64,000 nucleotides of DNA from Paguma larvata. Lineage: Eukaryota; Chordata; Mammalia; Carnivora; Viverridae. The translations under genes were made by a program, and so were the position numbers. The stretch's first letter is position 1. Each line of letters begins with the position of its first letter. The stretch lies in contig CM057839.1 in assembly GCA_030068075.1 (NCBI GenBank), forward strand, positions 56,216,960 through 56,280,959, read 5' to 3'. The notes below the pieces were generated by a model, which had not been told where the DNA came from, searched no databases, and saw only the letters and a program-made list of their open reading frames with translations. Positions 35,400 through 47,429 of the stretch are shown piece by piece.

Positions 35400-35870
35400 T
35401 ACATATTTTCAAATATGTCCCTCGCCCTCTACCCCAGCTCCTTACCAAGACTTCATAGTGTCCCTGTGATCACTCTTTTTTTGCAGTTCCCTGCCTTCAT
35501 CCATGCTTGCATTCATTCAGCAACCATGACTGAGCATAAACCATGCATCCTGGGTTCTCAGGGAGCTGAGTCTATAAACAATAAGCAAGATAGGTAATGC
35601 CTTTGCCTTTAGGAACAATATGTTTCAACTGCTACAAACTGCTTCCAAATTAGCTACTTAAAGGCCAACTGCCTAAATTCCCCTCCACCTGGTTAACTGT
35701 TAATTGTTTCAGGCCTCACCTCCTCCAGGACAACTTCCAGGATTCCCACATGCTGTGTTAAGTGACCTTATGCTGCATTTCTAAGGTGCCTCCTCCATCT
35801 GGCAGGAAACAAGCCACACATTCACTGAGGGCACCCAGGGAGGCCCTTAATAAAGGAACTGTTTACAAAA
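35400..35870 (+). repeat. possible old L2 traces
   Basis: 'aggcctcacctcctccagg', 'acaacttccaggattccc' near 35,715 resembles the L2 'cacctcctccaggaagccttccc' stretch. An earlier part near 35,505 ('attcattcagcaaccatgac') looks like an antisense LINE end. Both are weak. Confidence 0.35.
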
Positions 35871-37595
35871 TGTGGCCAGGGTCAAGACATACCAAAGGAT
35901 AGCGAAGCACCCAGAGGCTAGTAACACCAGCAAGCTATCATCTCCTCCTAGGACTGGAGCAACAGAGGGAAGACGCAGTTACCAAAACCTTGAGAAACCA
36001 GTGAAAGTATAAGGGAGGACTGACCACTTAACAGAAGCTGTGCTCTTAAGTAAAAGAACCTATATAACCTATGATAACCAGGAGAAAAGCCAAGGAATGC
36101 CTCAACCTAATTGCCCTCCCTCCCTCCAATCTCTTGCTAGTGCTTTCCTTTGCCCAAACCTTACCTGGAGCCAGAGGGTAAGAAACCTTCTGATTTAGTC
36201 ATTGGGCTCAAAGCATGATGAAAAAGGGAAGAGAGTAGAACTGGAAGGGCAAACAAAACATCGAACACAATTTCACTCATCGTACTTACGTGGTATAATG
36301 GCTTTCCCAGCTGAACTGTGGCTTCGATGGAGAAGACCCAGGCTTCTTTGATGTTGGAGTTGAGGAGGTGTGTGTAAGTTCATTGACCACATGAATAACA
36401 AAATTTGAGTTTTCCTCCAACCTCCTTTAATCCTTTCCCTTTTTCTTTACTCTGAAAAAAAAAAAATTGGAAGCCACTGAAATGCGGCTCTACTCTAGCC
36501 TTCACAGGAAAACCTTCCATCTGTGCTTTGATGGGGTTGAATATATTGAGGAATTTTTTTTAAATTAGATATGACCCTTTCTGGGCCCCAGAGTGACTGT
36601 GTGCTTACACTGCATACTCTGATAAGCATTTCCAAGTCCTAGAAGCCCAAAGGTCACCCAGCTGGGACTTCCGTCCTGCTGTCAGAGGAATGGTGGGGAC
36701 CCCAGTACTCAGCCTACCTGCCCCAGTGTGGCCCAAATGCCAGTGTCAGCCACCTGGGCCATGAACATCTTGCTCTCTTAAAAGAAAGGGATTGGGGGTT
36801 GCAAGCCTGTTTACAAGGCAGGTTTTAAACTAGCACCTGATGAAAACATATTACAAGAAAATATTGAAATCTCTGATGCCTCAGGAGAAAATCAAAGGAA
36901 ATGTTCACCACGAGCCTATTTGATATTTACTGGGCCCCTTCTTCAGGCCAGCGGTGTGGGTAAGAATCAGGATGAGATCATCTAATTGCTGAAGGCATAT
37001 GCTGCACCACGAGCTCAGCTTGTTCCATTTAAGCTCATTGTTTTTACCAAGTAGGTTCTTTTCCCTCTCCAGTGCCGCTTAATTTAACTAGAGATTAGAA
37101 TTCTAAACCCTCTGGGAATGAGAAAGGCGCTCTCCTCCACCATGATGTTTGAGCCAAGGGAGCTGAGGCAAAGGGAATGGGTTTTCTCCCAGGGTCTCCC
37201 ATAGCTCAAGAATATTTCATCACATTCTCTCCTTTGACATCTTAAAAATGCCTTCAGAAGCTTCCCAGAACTTGTTCCCAAATTCTGATCTGAAGTTTAA
37301 ACAGGCTTAGTGAAGGGCAGTTTTTGCCCCCATCCCTGGCTACAGTGTAGCAGGTTTACCAAGCACCCCCATAGGGGTTGACAGCATTTCTGTAAGGCGG
37401 CTTCCTCGCAGAGGTGGCCTTTTCAGACCTGAGCCTCTCTCTTTTGTAATTATTTTGATTTCTGTAATGACCCACCAGCTTGATGCAAATAATCACTCAG
37501 TGTGTGCTCCACCCACATAACATTCTCTCCAGTCCAGGAATCTAAGCTTCTGTTATGTTCTACATGAAAAACTCCTCATTTGTGTAAGTTAAAAG
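35871..37595. other. repeat-poor DNA; possible conserved non-coding sequence
   Basis: The longest stretch without a repeat I can name, about 1.7 kb, with fairly balanced base composition. AT-rich homeobox/POU-type motifs such as 'ttgtaattattttgatttc' and 'gatgcaaataatcactc' lie at 37,444-37,498. The only frame (65 codons, minus, 37,084-37,281) has no features. Regulatory function is an inference only. Confidence 0.35.
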
Positions 37596-37599
37596 AATG

Positions 37600-37880
37600 C
37601 TGATTCAACTCAATAGACATCAATCAAGTGCTTTCCATGTGTAAGACATTTGGTGAGCCTTTGGAGGAAAGACGCAGAAGAATAAGACACTGTGCCTTCA
37701 GAAAATTTGCAAACGACGTGTGTTGAACAGGAGAGGCACAAATACTGAGGAAGAGGTAAGTGCCTAAGAGAGGGGGCAGAAAGAAGTGGTATTTCAGCAC
37801 CAAGAAAAGAGAGGTCCTTTTCTGGAGCTGGAGCATCTCATGAGGGACTTCCCAGGGGAGGGAGAATTTTCTATGGTCCC
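37600..37880 (-). repeat. probable antisense LINE/L2 fragment
   Basis: 'gacatcaatcaagtgctttc', 'catgtgtaagacatttgg' and 'gcacaaatactgaggaagag' follow the antisense L2 end. It ends about 100 bp before the next L2. Confidence 0.45.
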
Positions 37881-37984
37881 CAGAAGGGTGTGGTCAAATT
37901 CCAGGAACAGAAAACACCGCAAGCAGAGACAGCATTGACATCATGAACGAATGTCTCCTCTACTAACCTGAGTCAAGTATCCAC

Positions 37985-38770
37985 TTGTTCATGCAGTAAG
38001 CATTCATGACATGCCTACTATAAGCCTGGCACTAAAGATATGAAGACAAGTAAGAGTAAGTCCTTCTACTACCAATTTACAGGTTGGTAGGAAAGAAGAG
38101 GTAAATAGAAGTGGCTATACTAAGGGATAAGCACAATCATAGAAATTCAGCCTATCGTGGCCAAGAGAGATCCCCTCTATCTAAGTGTAGAGGGAATTCT
38201 TCACGGAGGGAAAGAAATCTGAGTTGAATCTGGGAGAACGAGTACATGCTTGACAAATAGGCAAAGGGGCAAGGGCATTTCTTGGCAGAAGGAAATGCAA
38301 AGACATGGACATGGGAAATGATGCAGGACACCGAAAAACTGCTAGTTATCTAGTCTGGCTGAAACACAAGTTTCATGAAAGGGAATGGCAAGGAAATGAG
38401 GTGAGAGGGTCAGGCATGAACATGGTCCACAAGGTCCTCTTATGATGGCCCAATAAGCTTGGGTTTTACCTGTGAGATATGAACCTCATGATCTTATGGA
38501 ATGGTTTTAATAAGAAGAACCCAAGAAGCTCTAGAGAGGATCAAGTATATATCCTGGAGAGGGAAGAATAGGTTAGGAAAGAATTGCATGGGTACAGACA
38601 GGAGGTGATAGGGGCCCAAGCTGAGTCACCTGCTGTGAAAATAGACAGAGGAAAGAACGAATTAACAAGGTGCAGTGATTCTTCAAGAAGGTCAAGTAAA
38701 GTGAGCACTCGGAGATGCCTCATGGATTTGGAAATTAGGAAATCCTTAGTAACCTGAGCTCGAACAGGTT
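37985..38770 (-). repeat. antisense L2 reaching into its reverse transcriptase region
   Basis: Antisense L2 with the 3' end at left: 'gcctactataagcctggcac' (38,010), 'ggcagaaggaaatgcaaagac' reduced by changes, 'gggttttacctgtgagatat' (38,461) and finally 'gaaggtcaagtaaagtgagc' (38,687). The last corresponds to the coding region where L2 normally encodes FDLSAAFD of the reverse transcriptase. All frames are closed. Confidence 0.65.
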
Positions 38771-38789
38771 GGGTTTTTTTTTTCCACTT

Positions 38790-38985
38790 TTTAAAATGTA
38801 TTTTTGAGCATTTTATTAAAGTTTAACATGCATACCAAGAAGTACACGTAAGTTTATAGTGTGAATACATTCACATAAACAGATTAAGAAATAGAGCAGT
38901 ACAAATACCCCAAAACCTCCTCTTGTCCCATTGTACTTATCCCACCAAGGATAAACATGCCTGACTTCTTACACTATACATTAAC
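38790..38985 (-). mobile_element. old L1 3' UTR, antisense
   Basis: 'gagcattttattaaagttta', 'gaagtacacgtaagttta', 'cacataaacagattaagaaa' and 'aaacatgcctgacttcttac' match the antisense 3' region of an old L1, of the type whose sense/antisense text includes 'gtgcacaaatcttaagtg' and 'atcaagaaacagaac'. Confidence 0.55.
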
Positions 38986-38999
38986 TTCTCTTTTTTTAT

Positions 39000-39940
39000 A
39001 ACCTTTTCAAAAAATTTTTACGTATTTATTTTCTAATTGAAGTATAATTAACATACAGTATTATATTACTTTCAGGTGTACAATATAGTGATTCAAGAAT
39101 TCTATAAATTATTCAGTGCTCACCATAATAAGAGTACTCTTAATCCCCTTTATCTATTTCACCCATTTGCCCATGTACCTCCCCTCTGGAAACCACCAGT
39201 TTCTTCTCTGTACTTAAGAGCATGTTTGTTTGTCTCCTGTTTCCTTTGTTCATTTGTTTTGTTTTGTAAATTCCACATATAAGAGAGATCATTATGGTAT
39301 TTGTCTTTCTCTGACTTATTTCACTTAGGATTATACCCTCTGGGTCCATCCATGATGTTGCAAGTGGTAAAATCTCATTCTTTTTATGGCCATTTAATAT
39401 TCCATTGCATATATATACATATACATATACATGTGTATATGTATATAAAAAACATGTGTATATGTATATATACCAAAATTTTTAATCTATTCATCTATGG
39501 ATGAACACTTGGGTTGTTTCCATATCTTGGCTATTGTAAACAGTGCTACAGTAATTTTTTTTGTAGCATCTTTGTCTGGATTTGGTATCAAGGTAATGCT
39601 AGCCTCATAGAAAATTTGGAAGATTGTCTTCTTCTTTTTTTTTTTTTTTTTGGAATAGTTTGAGAATAGGTATGAACTCTTCTTTCAATGTTTGGTAGAA
39701 TTCACCTGTGAAGTCATCTCTGGTCCTGGACGTTGCTTTGTTGGAAGTCCTTTGATTACTGAATCAATTTCCTTGCTAGTAATGGGTCTCTTCAAATTTT
39801 CTATTTGCTCCTGAATCAGTTTTGGAAGGTTATATGTTTCTAGAAACTCCTTGAAGATTGTCCGGTTTCTATGATATAATTTTTTATTCTCTTTTAATAT
39901 TTTGTATTTCTGTGGTGTTATTTCTCCACCACTTCTTTTT
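39000..39940 (-). mobile_element. old antisense L1, first part (3' end side)
   Basis: Starts with antisense 3' UTR ('caggtgtacaatatagtgat', 'aagagagatcattatggtat') and the ORF2 end, then from about 39,560 jumps to reverse transcriptase text ('ggatttggtatcaaggtaat'). It ends at 'gtgttatttctccaccac'. An equivalent continuation appears after the younger L1, at 46,316. An internal (AT/ACAT)n patch occupies about 39,408-39,475. Confidence 0.75.
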
Positions 39941-41047
39941 TTTACCTTTTCAGTTTTTTATTTAAATTCTGGTTAGTTAACATACAGTGCAATATTGGTT
40001 TCAGGAGTAGAATTCAATGATTTATCACTTACATACAATGCCTAGTGCTCATCACAAGTGCCCACTTTAATACCCATTACTCATCTGGCCCATCCCCCAC
40101 CCACCTCCCTCTATCAACCCTCAGATTATTTTCCATCATTAAGAGTCTCTTATGGATTCCTTCCCTCTCTCCTTCCCCCTCCCCATATGTTCATCTGTTT
40201 AATTTCTCATATTCCATATATGACAGAAATCAAATGGTATTTGTCTAATTTTTTTTAGCATAATACACTCTAGCTCCATCCATGTCATTGCAAATTGCAA
40301 GATTTCATTCTTTTTGATGGCTGGGTAATATTCAATTGTATATACATATACCACTTCTTTATCCATTCATCAGTCGATGGACATTTGGGCTCTTTCCATA
40401 GTTTGGCTATTGTTCATAGTGCTGCTATAAAATTCCGGTGTATGTACCCCTTTTAATCTGTATTTTTGTACCCTTTGGGTAAATACCTAGTAGTTTCTGG
40501 TTCTTAGAGTAGTTCTATTTTTATTTTGAAGAACCTCCATACTGTTTTCCAGAATGGCTGTGCTAGTTTGCATTCCCACCAAGAAGACAAGAGGGATTCT
40601 CTTTCTCTTCATCCTTACCAACACCTGTTGTTTCTTCTGTTCTTAACTTTAGCCATTCTTACAGGTATGAGGTAGTGTCTCATCGTGGTTTTGATTTCTA
40701 TTTCTCTGGACCTGAGTGATATTGAGCATTTTTTCATGTGTCCATTAGCCATCTGTATGTCTTCTTTGGGAAAATGTCTATTCATATCTTCTGCCCATTT
40801 CTTAACTTGATTATTTGGTTTTTTTGGGTGTTGAGTTTGATAAGTTCTTTATAGCTTTTGGATACTAACCCTTTATCAGATACGTCATTCACAAATGTCT
40901 TCTCCTACTCCAAAGGCTACCTTTTAGTTTTGTTGCTTGTTTTCTTCACTATGCAGAAGGTTTGTATCTTGACAAAGTTCTAATAGTTCATTTTTGCTTT
41001 TGTTTCCTTGCCTCTGGAGATGTGTCAAGTACAAAGTTGCTCTAAGG

Positions 41048-41392
41048 TCAAAGAGGTTGCTCCCTGTGTTTTCCTCTAGGATTTTGAGGATTTCCTATCT
41101 CACAGTTAGGTCTTTCATCCATTTTGAATTTATTTTTGTGTATGATATGAGAAAGTGGTCCAGTTTCATTCTTCTGCGAGTTGCTGTCCAGTTTACTCAA
41201 CACCAATTGTTGAAGAGTCTTTTTCCACCGGATGTGCTTTCCTGATTTGTCAAAGATTAGTTGACCATTTAGTTGTGGGTCCATTTCTAGGTTTCCTGTT
41301 CTATTCCACTGATCTGTGTGTCTCTTTATGTGCCAGTACCATACTGTCTTGATGATTACTGGCTTGTAATATAGCTTAAAGTCTGGAATCAT
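41048..41392 (-). pseudogene. L1 ORF2 C-terminal remnant
   Basis: A 114-codon minus-strand frame with the ORF2 text '[20 protein letters not shown]' then '[16 protein letters not shown]'. The frame shifts near its end. It belongs to the L1 at 39,945-46,315. Confidence 0.75.
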
Positions 41393-41747
41393 GATGCCAG
41401 CTTTGCTTTCCTTTTTCAGGATTATTTTGGCTATTTGGGGTTTTATGTGCTTTCATAGAAATGTTAGGATTATTTGGCTAGCTCTGTGAAAAATGGTGGT
41501 GGTATTTTGAAAGGGATGGCATTAAATGTGTAGACTACTTTGGGTAGTGTAGATATTTTAACATTATTCGTTCTTCCAATCCATGAGCATTGTGTTTCCA
41601 TTTTCCATTTCTTTGTGTCCTCTTCAATTTCTTTCACAAGTGTTCTATAGTTTTCAGACTACATATCTTTTATTCTTGGTTAGTTATATTCCTATGTATC
41701 CTAACTGAGGCTAGGACTTCCAATACTATATTAAATAACAATGGTGA

Positions 41748-41949
41748 GCAGGTGCCTGGCTGGTTCAGTTAGTTGAGCAGCCCGACTTCAGCTCAGGTTA
41801 TGATCTCATAGTCTGTGGGTTCGACCCCCTTGTCGGACCCTGTGCTGACAGCTCAGAGCCTGAGCCTGCTTCAGATTCTGTGTCTCCCTCTCTCTCTGCC
41901 CCTCCCCCCCATCTCTCTCTCTCTAAAATAAACATAAACTTTTTTTAAA
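41748..41949 (+). mobile_element. carnivore SINE nested in the younger L1
   Basis: A full-length sense SINE: 'caggtgcctggctggttcag', 'gtgctgacagctcagagcct', CT-rich tract, A-rich tail. Perfect 16-bp TSDs taaataacaatggtga at 41,732-41,747 and 41,950-41,965. The third layer of nesting: SINE in L1 in older L1. Confidence 0.97.
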
Positions 41950-41986
41950 TAAATAACAATGGTGAAGGTGGACATCCCTGTCTTGT

Positions 41987-42446
41987 TCATGACCATAGAG
42001 AAAAAGCTCTCAGTTTTTTCTGATTAAGGATATTAGCTATGGGTCTTTTGTATATGGCCTTTATGAAGTGGAGGTATGTTCCATCTATCCCTACTTTGTT
42101 GAGGGCTTTTATCAATAATGAATGCTGTATTTTGTCAAATGCTTTCTCTTCATCTTTTGAGAGAATAATATGGTTCTTATCCTTTCTTTTATTAACATGG
42201 TGTATCATATTAATCTGTAAATATTGAACCACGCTTGCAGCCCAGGAATAAATCCCACTTGATCATGGTGATTAATTCTTTTAATGTACTTTGGATTTGA
42301 TTTGCTAGTATCTTGTTTAGAATTTTTGCATCCGTGTTCACCAGGGATATTGGCCTAAAATTCTCTTCTTTAGTGGGGTCTTTGCCTGGTTTTGGAATCA
42401 AGGAAATGCCAGCCTTGTAGAAGGAGTTTGGAAGTTTTCCTTCCAT
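41987..42446 (-). pseudogene. L1 ORF2 reverse transcriptase remnant, two frames
   Basis: The minus frame 42,210-42,446 contains '[20 protein letters not shown]' and '[14 protein letters not shown]'. The next frame, 41,987-42,232, contains '[14 protein letters not shown]', the RT motif A aspartate region. A frame change separates the two. This is a clear but inactive L1 RT domain. Confidence 0.8.
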
Positions 42447-45003
42447 TTCCTCTTTTTGGAATTGTTTGAGAAGAATAGGTATTAACTCTTCTTTAAATGT
42501 CTGGTAGAATTCCCTTGGAGAGCCACCTGGCCCGGATTTTTGTTTGTTGGAAGTTTTTTGATTACCAATTCAATTTCTTTGTGGTAATGGGTCTGTTCAA
42601 ATCTTCTGTTTCTTCATGTTTCAGTTTTGGTAGTATGTTTCTAGGAATTTGTCTATTTCTTCCATATTGCCCAGTTTGTTGGCATATAATTTTTCATACT
42701 ATTCTCTTATAATTGTATGTATTTCTGTGGTGCTGGTTGTAATCTCTCCTTTTTCATTTGTAATTTTATTTATTTGGATCCTTTCTCTTTTCTTTTTGAT
42801 AAGCTTGACTAGAGGGTTATCAATTTTATTAATTATTTCAAAGAACCAGTTCTTAGTTTTACTGTTCTGTTCTACTTCTTTTGTTGTTTCTATATTGTCT
42901 ATTTCTGCTCTAATCTTTATATTTCCCTTCTTCTGCTGGCACTAGGGTTTATTTGTTGTTCATTTTCTATTTCCTTTAGGTGTAAGGTTGGGTTGTATAT
43001 TTGAGACTTTTCTTTCTGAGGTAGGCCTATATTGCAATATACTTCCCTCTTAGGACTGTCTTTGCTGTATCCAAAGATTTTGGACTGTCATGTTTTCATT
43101 TTCGCTTGTTTCCATGTAATTTTTTATTTCCTCTTTAATTTTCTGGTCAATCTATCCATTCTTTAGTAGTATGTTCTTTTACCTCCACATATTTCTGGTG
43201 TTTCCAAATTTTCTCCAGTGGTTATTTCAAGTTTCCTAGCAGTGTGGTCTGAAAGTATGCACAGTAAGATCTCAAACTTTCTGTACTGGTTGAGGATTTA
43301 TTTGTGACCCAGTATGTGATCTATTCTGGAGAATATTCCGCGTGCACTAGAAAAGAATGTGAGTTCTACTGCTTTAGGATGAAATGTTCTGAATATGTCT
43401 GTTAAGTCCATCTAGTCCAGTGTGTCACTCAAAGCTATTTTTCCTTGTTGTTTTCTGGTTAGATATCTGTCCATTGCTGTAAGTGGGATGTTAAAGTCTC
43501 TTAGTATTTTTGTATTATTATCAATGAGTTTCTTTATATTTGTTATTGATTTATATATTTGGGTACTCTCAGATATATAAATTTATATATTTGGGGCATA
43601 AATATTTACAATTGTTAGATCTTCTTGATAGACCCCTTAATTATGCCCTTCCTCATCTCTTGTGACAGTCTTTGGTTTAAAATATAGTTCATCTGATCTA
43701 CGTATGGCTATTCTAGCTTTCTTTTGATGCCCATTAACATGATAGATGTTTCTCCATCCCCTTTCAATCTGCTGATGTCTTTACATTTAAAATGAGTCTC
43801 TTGTAAGCAGCATGTAGATGATCTTGTTGTTATTTTTTATTCTGACACCCTATATCTTTTAATTGGAGCATTTAGCCTATTTACATTTCGAATGATTATT
43901 GAAAGGTACTAATTTAGTGCCTTTGTGTTACCTTTAAAGTTGGAATTTCTGGTGATGTTTTCTGTTCCTTTCTAGTGTTTGTTGCTTTGGTCTTTTTTCC
44001 CCAAAGAGTTGCCTTTAATATTGTTGCAGGACTGATTTAGTGGTCACAAACTCCTTTAGTTTCTGTTTGTCTGGGAAACTCTTTATCTCTCCTTCTCATC
44101 TAATGACAGACTTGCTGGATAAAGTATTCTTGGCTGCATATTTTTCCCATTCGGCATACTAAATATATCCTGCCATTCCCTTCTAGCCTGCCAAGTTTCT
44201 GTGGAGAGATCTGCTGCAAAACTGATTTTTCTCCCCCTGTAGGGTAAGGAGTTCTTTCCCTTACTGCTTTCAGGATTCTTTCCTTATCTGTGTATTTTGT
44301 GAATTTGACTAGATGTCTTGGCAATGGCCAGCTTTTGTTGAATTTAGTGCCAGTTCTCTGTGCTTCTTGGATTTTGATATCTGTGTCCTTTCCCAGATAG
44401 GGAAATTTTCAGCCATAATTTGCTCAAATAAACCTTAAACCTTTTGCCTTTTTTTCTATCTCTTCATCGTCTGGAACTCCTATGATACAAATGTAATTAC
44501 ATTTTAAGAAGTAACTGAGTTCCCTAAGTCTACCTTGTGATCCAATAGCTTTCTTTCTCTCTTCTTTTCAGCTTCATTATTTTACATAATATTATCTCCT
44601 ATATCACAGATTCTGTATCTTCTGCATCATGCATCCTCATTGTCATGGTATCCATTGAAGTTTGAATCTCGATTATGGCATTTTTAATTTTGGCCTAATG
44701 AAATTTTAGTTCTTTTATCTCTACAGTAAGGGATTCTCTGGTGTCACCTATGCTTTTTCAAGCCCAACTAGTATCCTTAGAATCGTTGTTTTAAATCCTA
44801 GTTCAGACATCTTACTTATATCTGTGTTGATTAAATCCCAGCCCATTAATTTTACTTCCTGTTCTTCTTTTGGGAGTGAATTCCTCTGTCTTATCATTTT
44901 ATTCCAGAAAAAAAAATAAGAAAAGAGGAAAAAAAGAAATAAAAAGCTAGATCCTAGGTGTGTTTTTGTCTGCTTGTTAAAAGAAACTAGGTCCAAAAAT
45001 AAC

Positions 45004-45004
<1 letters not shown>

Positions 45005-45045
<41 letters not shown>

Positions 45046-45054
45046 TGTGTGTGT
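45005..45054 (+). repeat. (GT)n microsatellite
   Basis: About 24 TG/GT units with one C interruption near 45,045, between the antisense ORF1 and 5' UTR parts of the L1. Long enough to be length-polymorphic. Confidence 0.95.
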
Positions 45055-46315
45055 ATTTAAAAAGAAAAATGTAAAAATTTTAAAGTTTTAATTTAAAACA
45101 TAAAAATAAAAAGGAAGTTCCTATTTCCTCTAGAGCTGAGGCTTTGTAGCACTCTGATTATTAGACTCAGTGCCTGTGAGGAGTTTGTGCTCCTCTTCTG
45201 TAGGAGAGGCCTGATGGGCTGATTCTAAGGGGGGACTTGCCCTGGCGCAGGGGAGCGGGGCTTGGTGTAAGTAACTCTGGCTTCCACTTGGTGGCACTGC
45301 TTCTCTCATTGAAGTCGGTGCTGAGGATGGGGGAAAATGGCTTCACCCTGCTCTCTAATCGCCAGAACATGTAGTTCACACCCACCAGCTTCAGGAAGCC
45401 CCCAAAGAAGAGCAAACCACACCCTTCCCCCCGACTCTGCCCCAGTCTCCATCTGATCCCTTTCCCCCTTCCTATGTCTGAGCTATCTGCATACCAGGCG
45501 GCACAGCACTCCTGTGACTTATCTCAGGCACACGTCTGGGTTCCAAAACTTCAAATTGTATAGATGATTATTCCCTGGGGGAGGGTGTCACCGCCCTGCA
45601 GCAACACGCAGGTTTGACCCAAAAATTGGCCGCATGACCATGGAGCAGCTTGGACTTTATGGCAAAGCATAGCAGAAAGCCAGCACCAAGACCCACTGAC
45701 TTCAGCTAGCACCCCCATTCCTATGCTAGCAAAGAGGTAGCTCAATGGTGTCTGCTAGGTCCCTTGCCCCAGAGAGGTTGCACCCCCTCTCCCAAAAAGC
45801 ACTCCAAGCAGGGGAACTGCCTTTCCCTCTTCAACCCAGGGGATCTTCAGACCTTCCCACCAGCTCCCTCGTCTCCACCCTCCTTCTCTACCAGAGCATC
45901 ACTAAAACCACCAGGTGCTACGCTGGTGATGTCACAGACCTCCGAAACCTCAGACTCTGCACTCTGTTTATAAAAACTTGTAGCAGTCCTCCCCTCTCCT
46001 TTCCTCAATGTTTTTGGGAAAGAGTTTTTCTTGTGCAATTCCCCACGTGCACTTCTCTCTTACTCTCTCCACAATCAGGGCTTTCCCCCCAACTCCTTGC
46101 AGCACCCACACTTCTTTTGTCCTCCAAATGAAATCTCCACAGTTCCTACTTTTCACAATGTGGCAGCTTTTTCACCTCTAGTTGTGCATTTTTGATCACT
46201 CAGTCCTCAGATTAATTTCTTGGGTATCCAAAATGATTTTATATTTATCTGTGTTTGGGGGATGAGGCAAACCTAGGGTCTCCCTACTCCTGTACCATCT
46301 TAACTCTTCCCCTTC

Positions 46316-47420
46316 TCCATTTCTGATCTCATTTATTTCAGTCCTCTCTTTTTGACTAATCTGGATAAAGATTTATCAGATTTTTGATATTTTCAAGGAA
46401 TCACCTCCTGGTTTCATTGATCTGTTTTATTGTTTTGTTTTTTAGTCTCTATTTAATTTATTTCTGCTCTAATCTTTATAATTTCCTTCCTTCTATTGGC
46501 TTCAGGCTTTACTATTTTTCATAGTTCTTTTAGGAGTAAGGTTTGGTTATTTATTTGAGGTTTTCTTATTTCTTCAAGTAGGCCTGTGTTACTGTAAATT
46601 TACATCTTAGAATAGTTTTTGGTAGACCCCAAAGATTTTGGACTGTTGTGTTTTCATTTTCATCTGTCTCTATGTATTTTTTATTTCCTCTTTGATTTCT
46701 TGGTTGATTCATTCATTGTTTAGTAGCATATTATTTAGCCACCAAGTATTTGTGTTTTTTCTAGATTTTTTTTCTTGTGGCTGATTTCTAGTTTAATACC
46801 ACTGTGATCAGAAAAGATGAATGATAGAATTTTAACTATTTGAATTTATTAACACTTGTTTTGTGGCCTAATATGCAATCTATCCTGGAGAATGTTCCAT
46901 TCTCATTTGAAAAGAATGTATTCAACTGTTTGGGGATGGAATGTTCTGGATATATGTTATTTCCATCTGGTCTAATCTCACATTCAAGGCAACTGTTTTC
47001 TTGTTGATTTTCTGTCTGAATGATCTGTCTGTTGATGTAGTTAAAGTTTCCTACTATTATTGATTGCCGTCAACTTTTTCCTTTATGTCTGTTAATATTT
47101 CCCTTATGTATTTAGGTGCTCTTGTGATTGGTGCATGTATATTTACAATTGTTATGTCAACTTTTGGATTTTTCCCTTCATTACATAGTGTCCCACTTTG
47201 TCTCTTATTACAGACTTTGTCTTAATGTCTATTTTGTATGATATAAATATTGCTATACCAGATTTCTTTTTGCTTCCATTTGCACAGTAAATGTTTTTTT
47301 ATCTCTTCACTTTCAATCTACATGTGCTTTAGGTCTGAAGTGAATCTCTTGTAGGCAGCATACAAATGGTTCTTACTTTTTGATCCAGTTATCCTGTGTC
47401 TTTTATTATTTGTGTACTTT
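46316..47420 (-). mobile_element. old antisense L1, second part
   Basis: Resumes the L1 broken at 39,940 with 'catttctgatctcatttatt', the next text in antisense L1, then 'gactgttgtgttttcatttt', 'tagtttaataccactgtgat' and 'caatctatcctggagaatg'. It ends around 47,420 after 'ctcttgtaggcagcatac'. Confidence 0.8.
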
Positions 47421-47429
47421 GTACGTATA

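Larger units (their letters stand above)
39945..46315 (-). mobile_element. nearly full-length younger L1, antisense, nested in old L1
   Basis: About 6.4 kb including the SINE. The 3' UTR is at left ('ggttagttaacatacagtgc', 'agagtctcttatggattcc'). ORF2 runs antisense across about 40.3-43.5 kb, the ORF1 end is near 44.3 kb ('PRHLVKFTKYTDKERILKAV' in the minus frame 44,100-44,324), and the GC-richer 5' UTR spans 45.1-46.3 kb. The 5' end complement is 'gtaccatcttaactcttccc'. TSDs are imperfect: ctccaccacttct (about 39,924) and ctcttccccttct (about 46,304). Frames are broken, and the RT catalytic segment is deleted at about 41,702. Confidence 0.85.

Noticed and set aside
42210..42446. A host reverse transcriptase or novel RT system
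   Set aside because: The residues match L1 ORF2 RT exactly in context, and the element around it is a broken L1 with its catalytic segment deleted.
45745..46131. 128-codon plus-strand open frame
   Set aside because: It is the antisense of the L1 5' UTR; its GC-richer composition favours open frames by chance.
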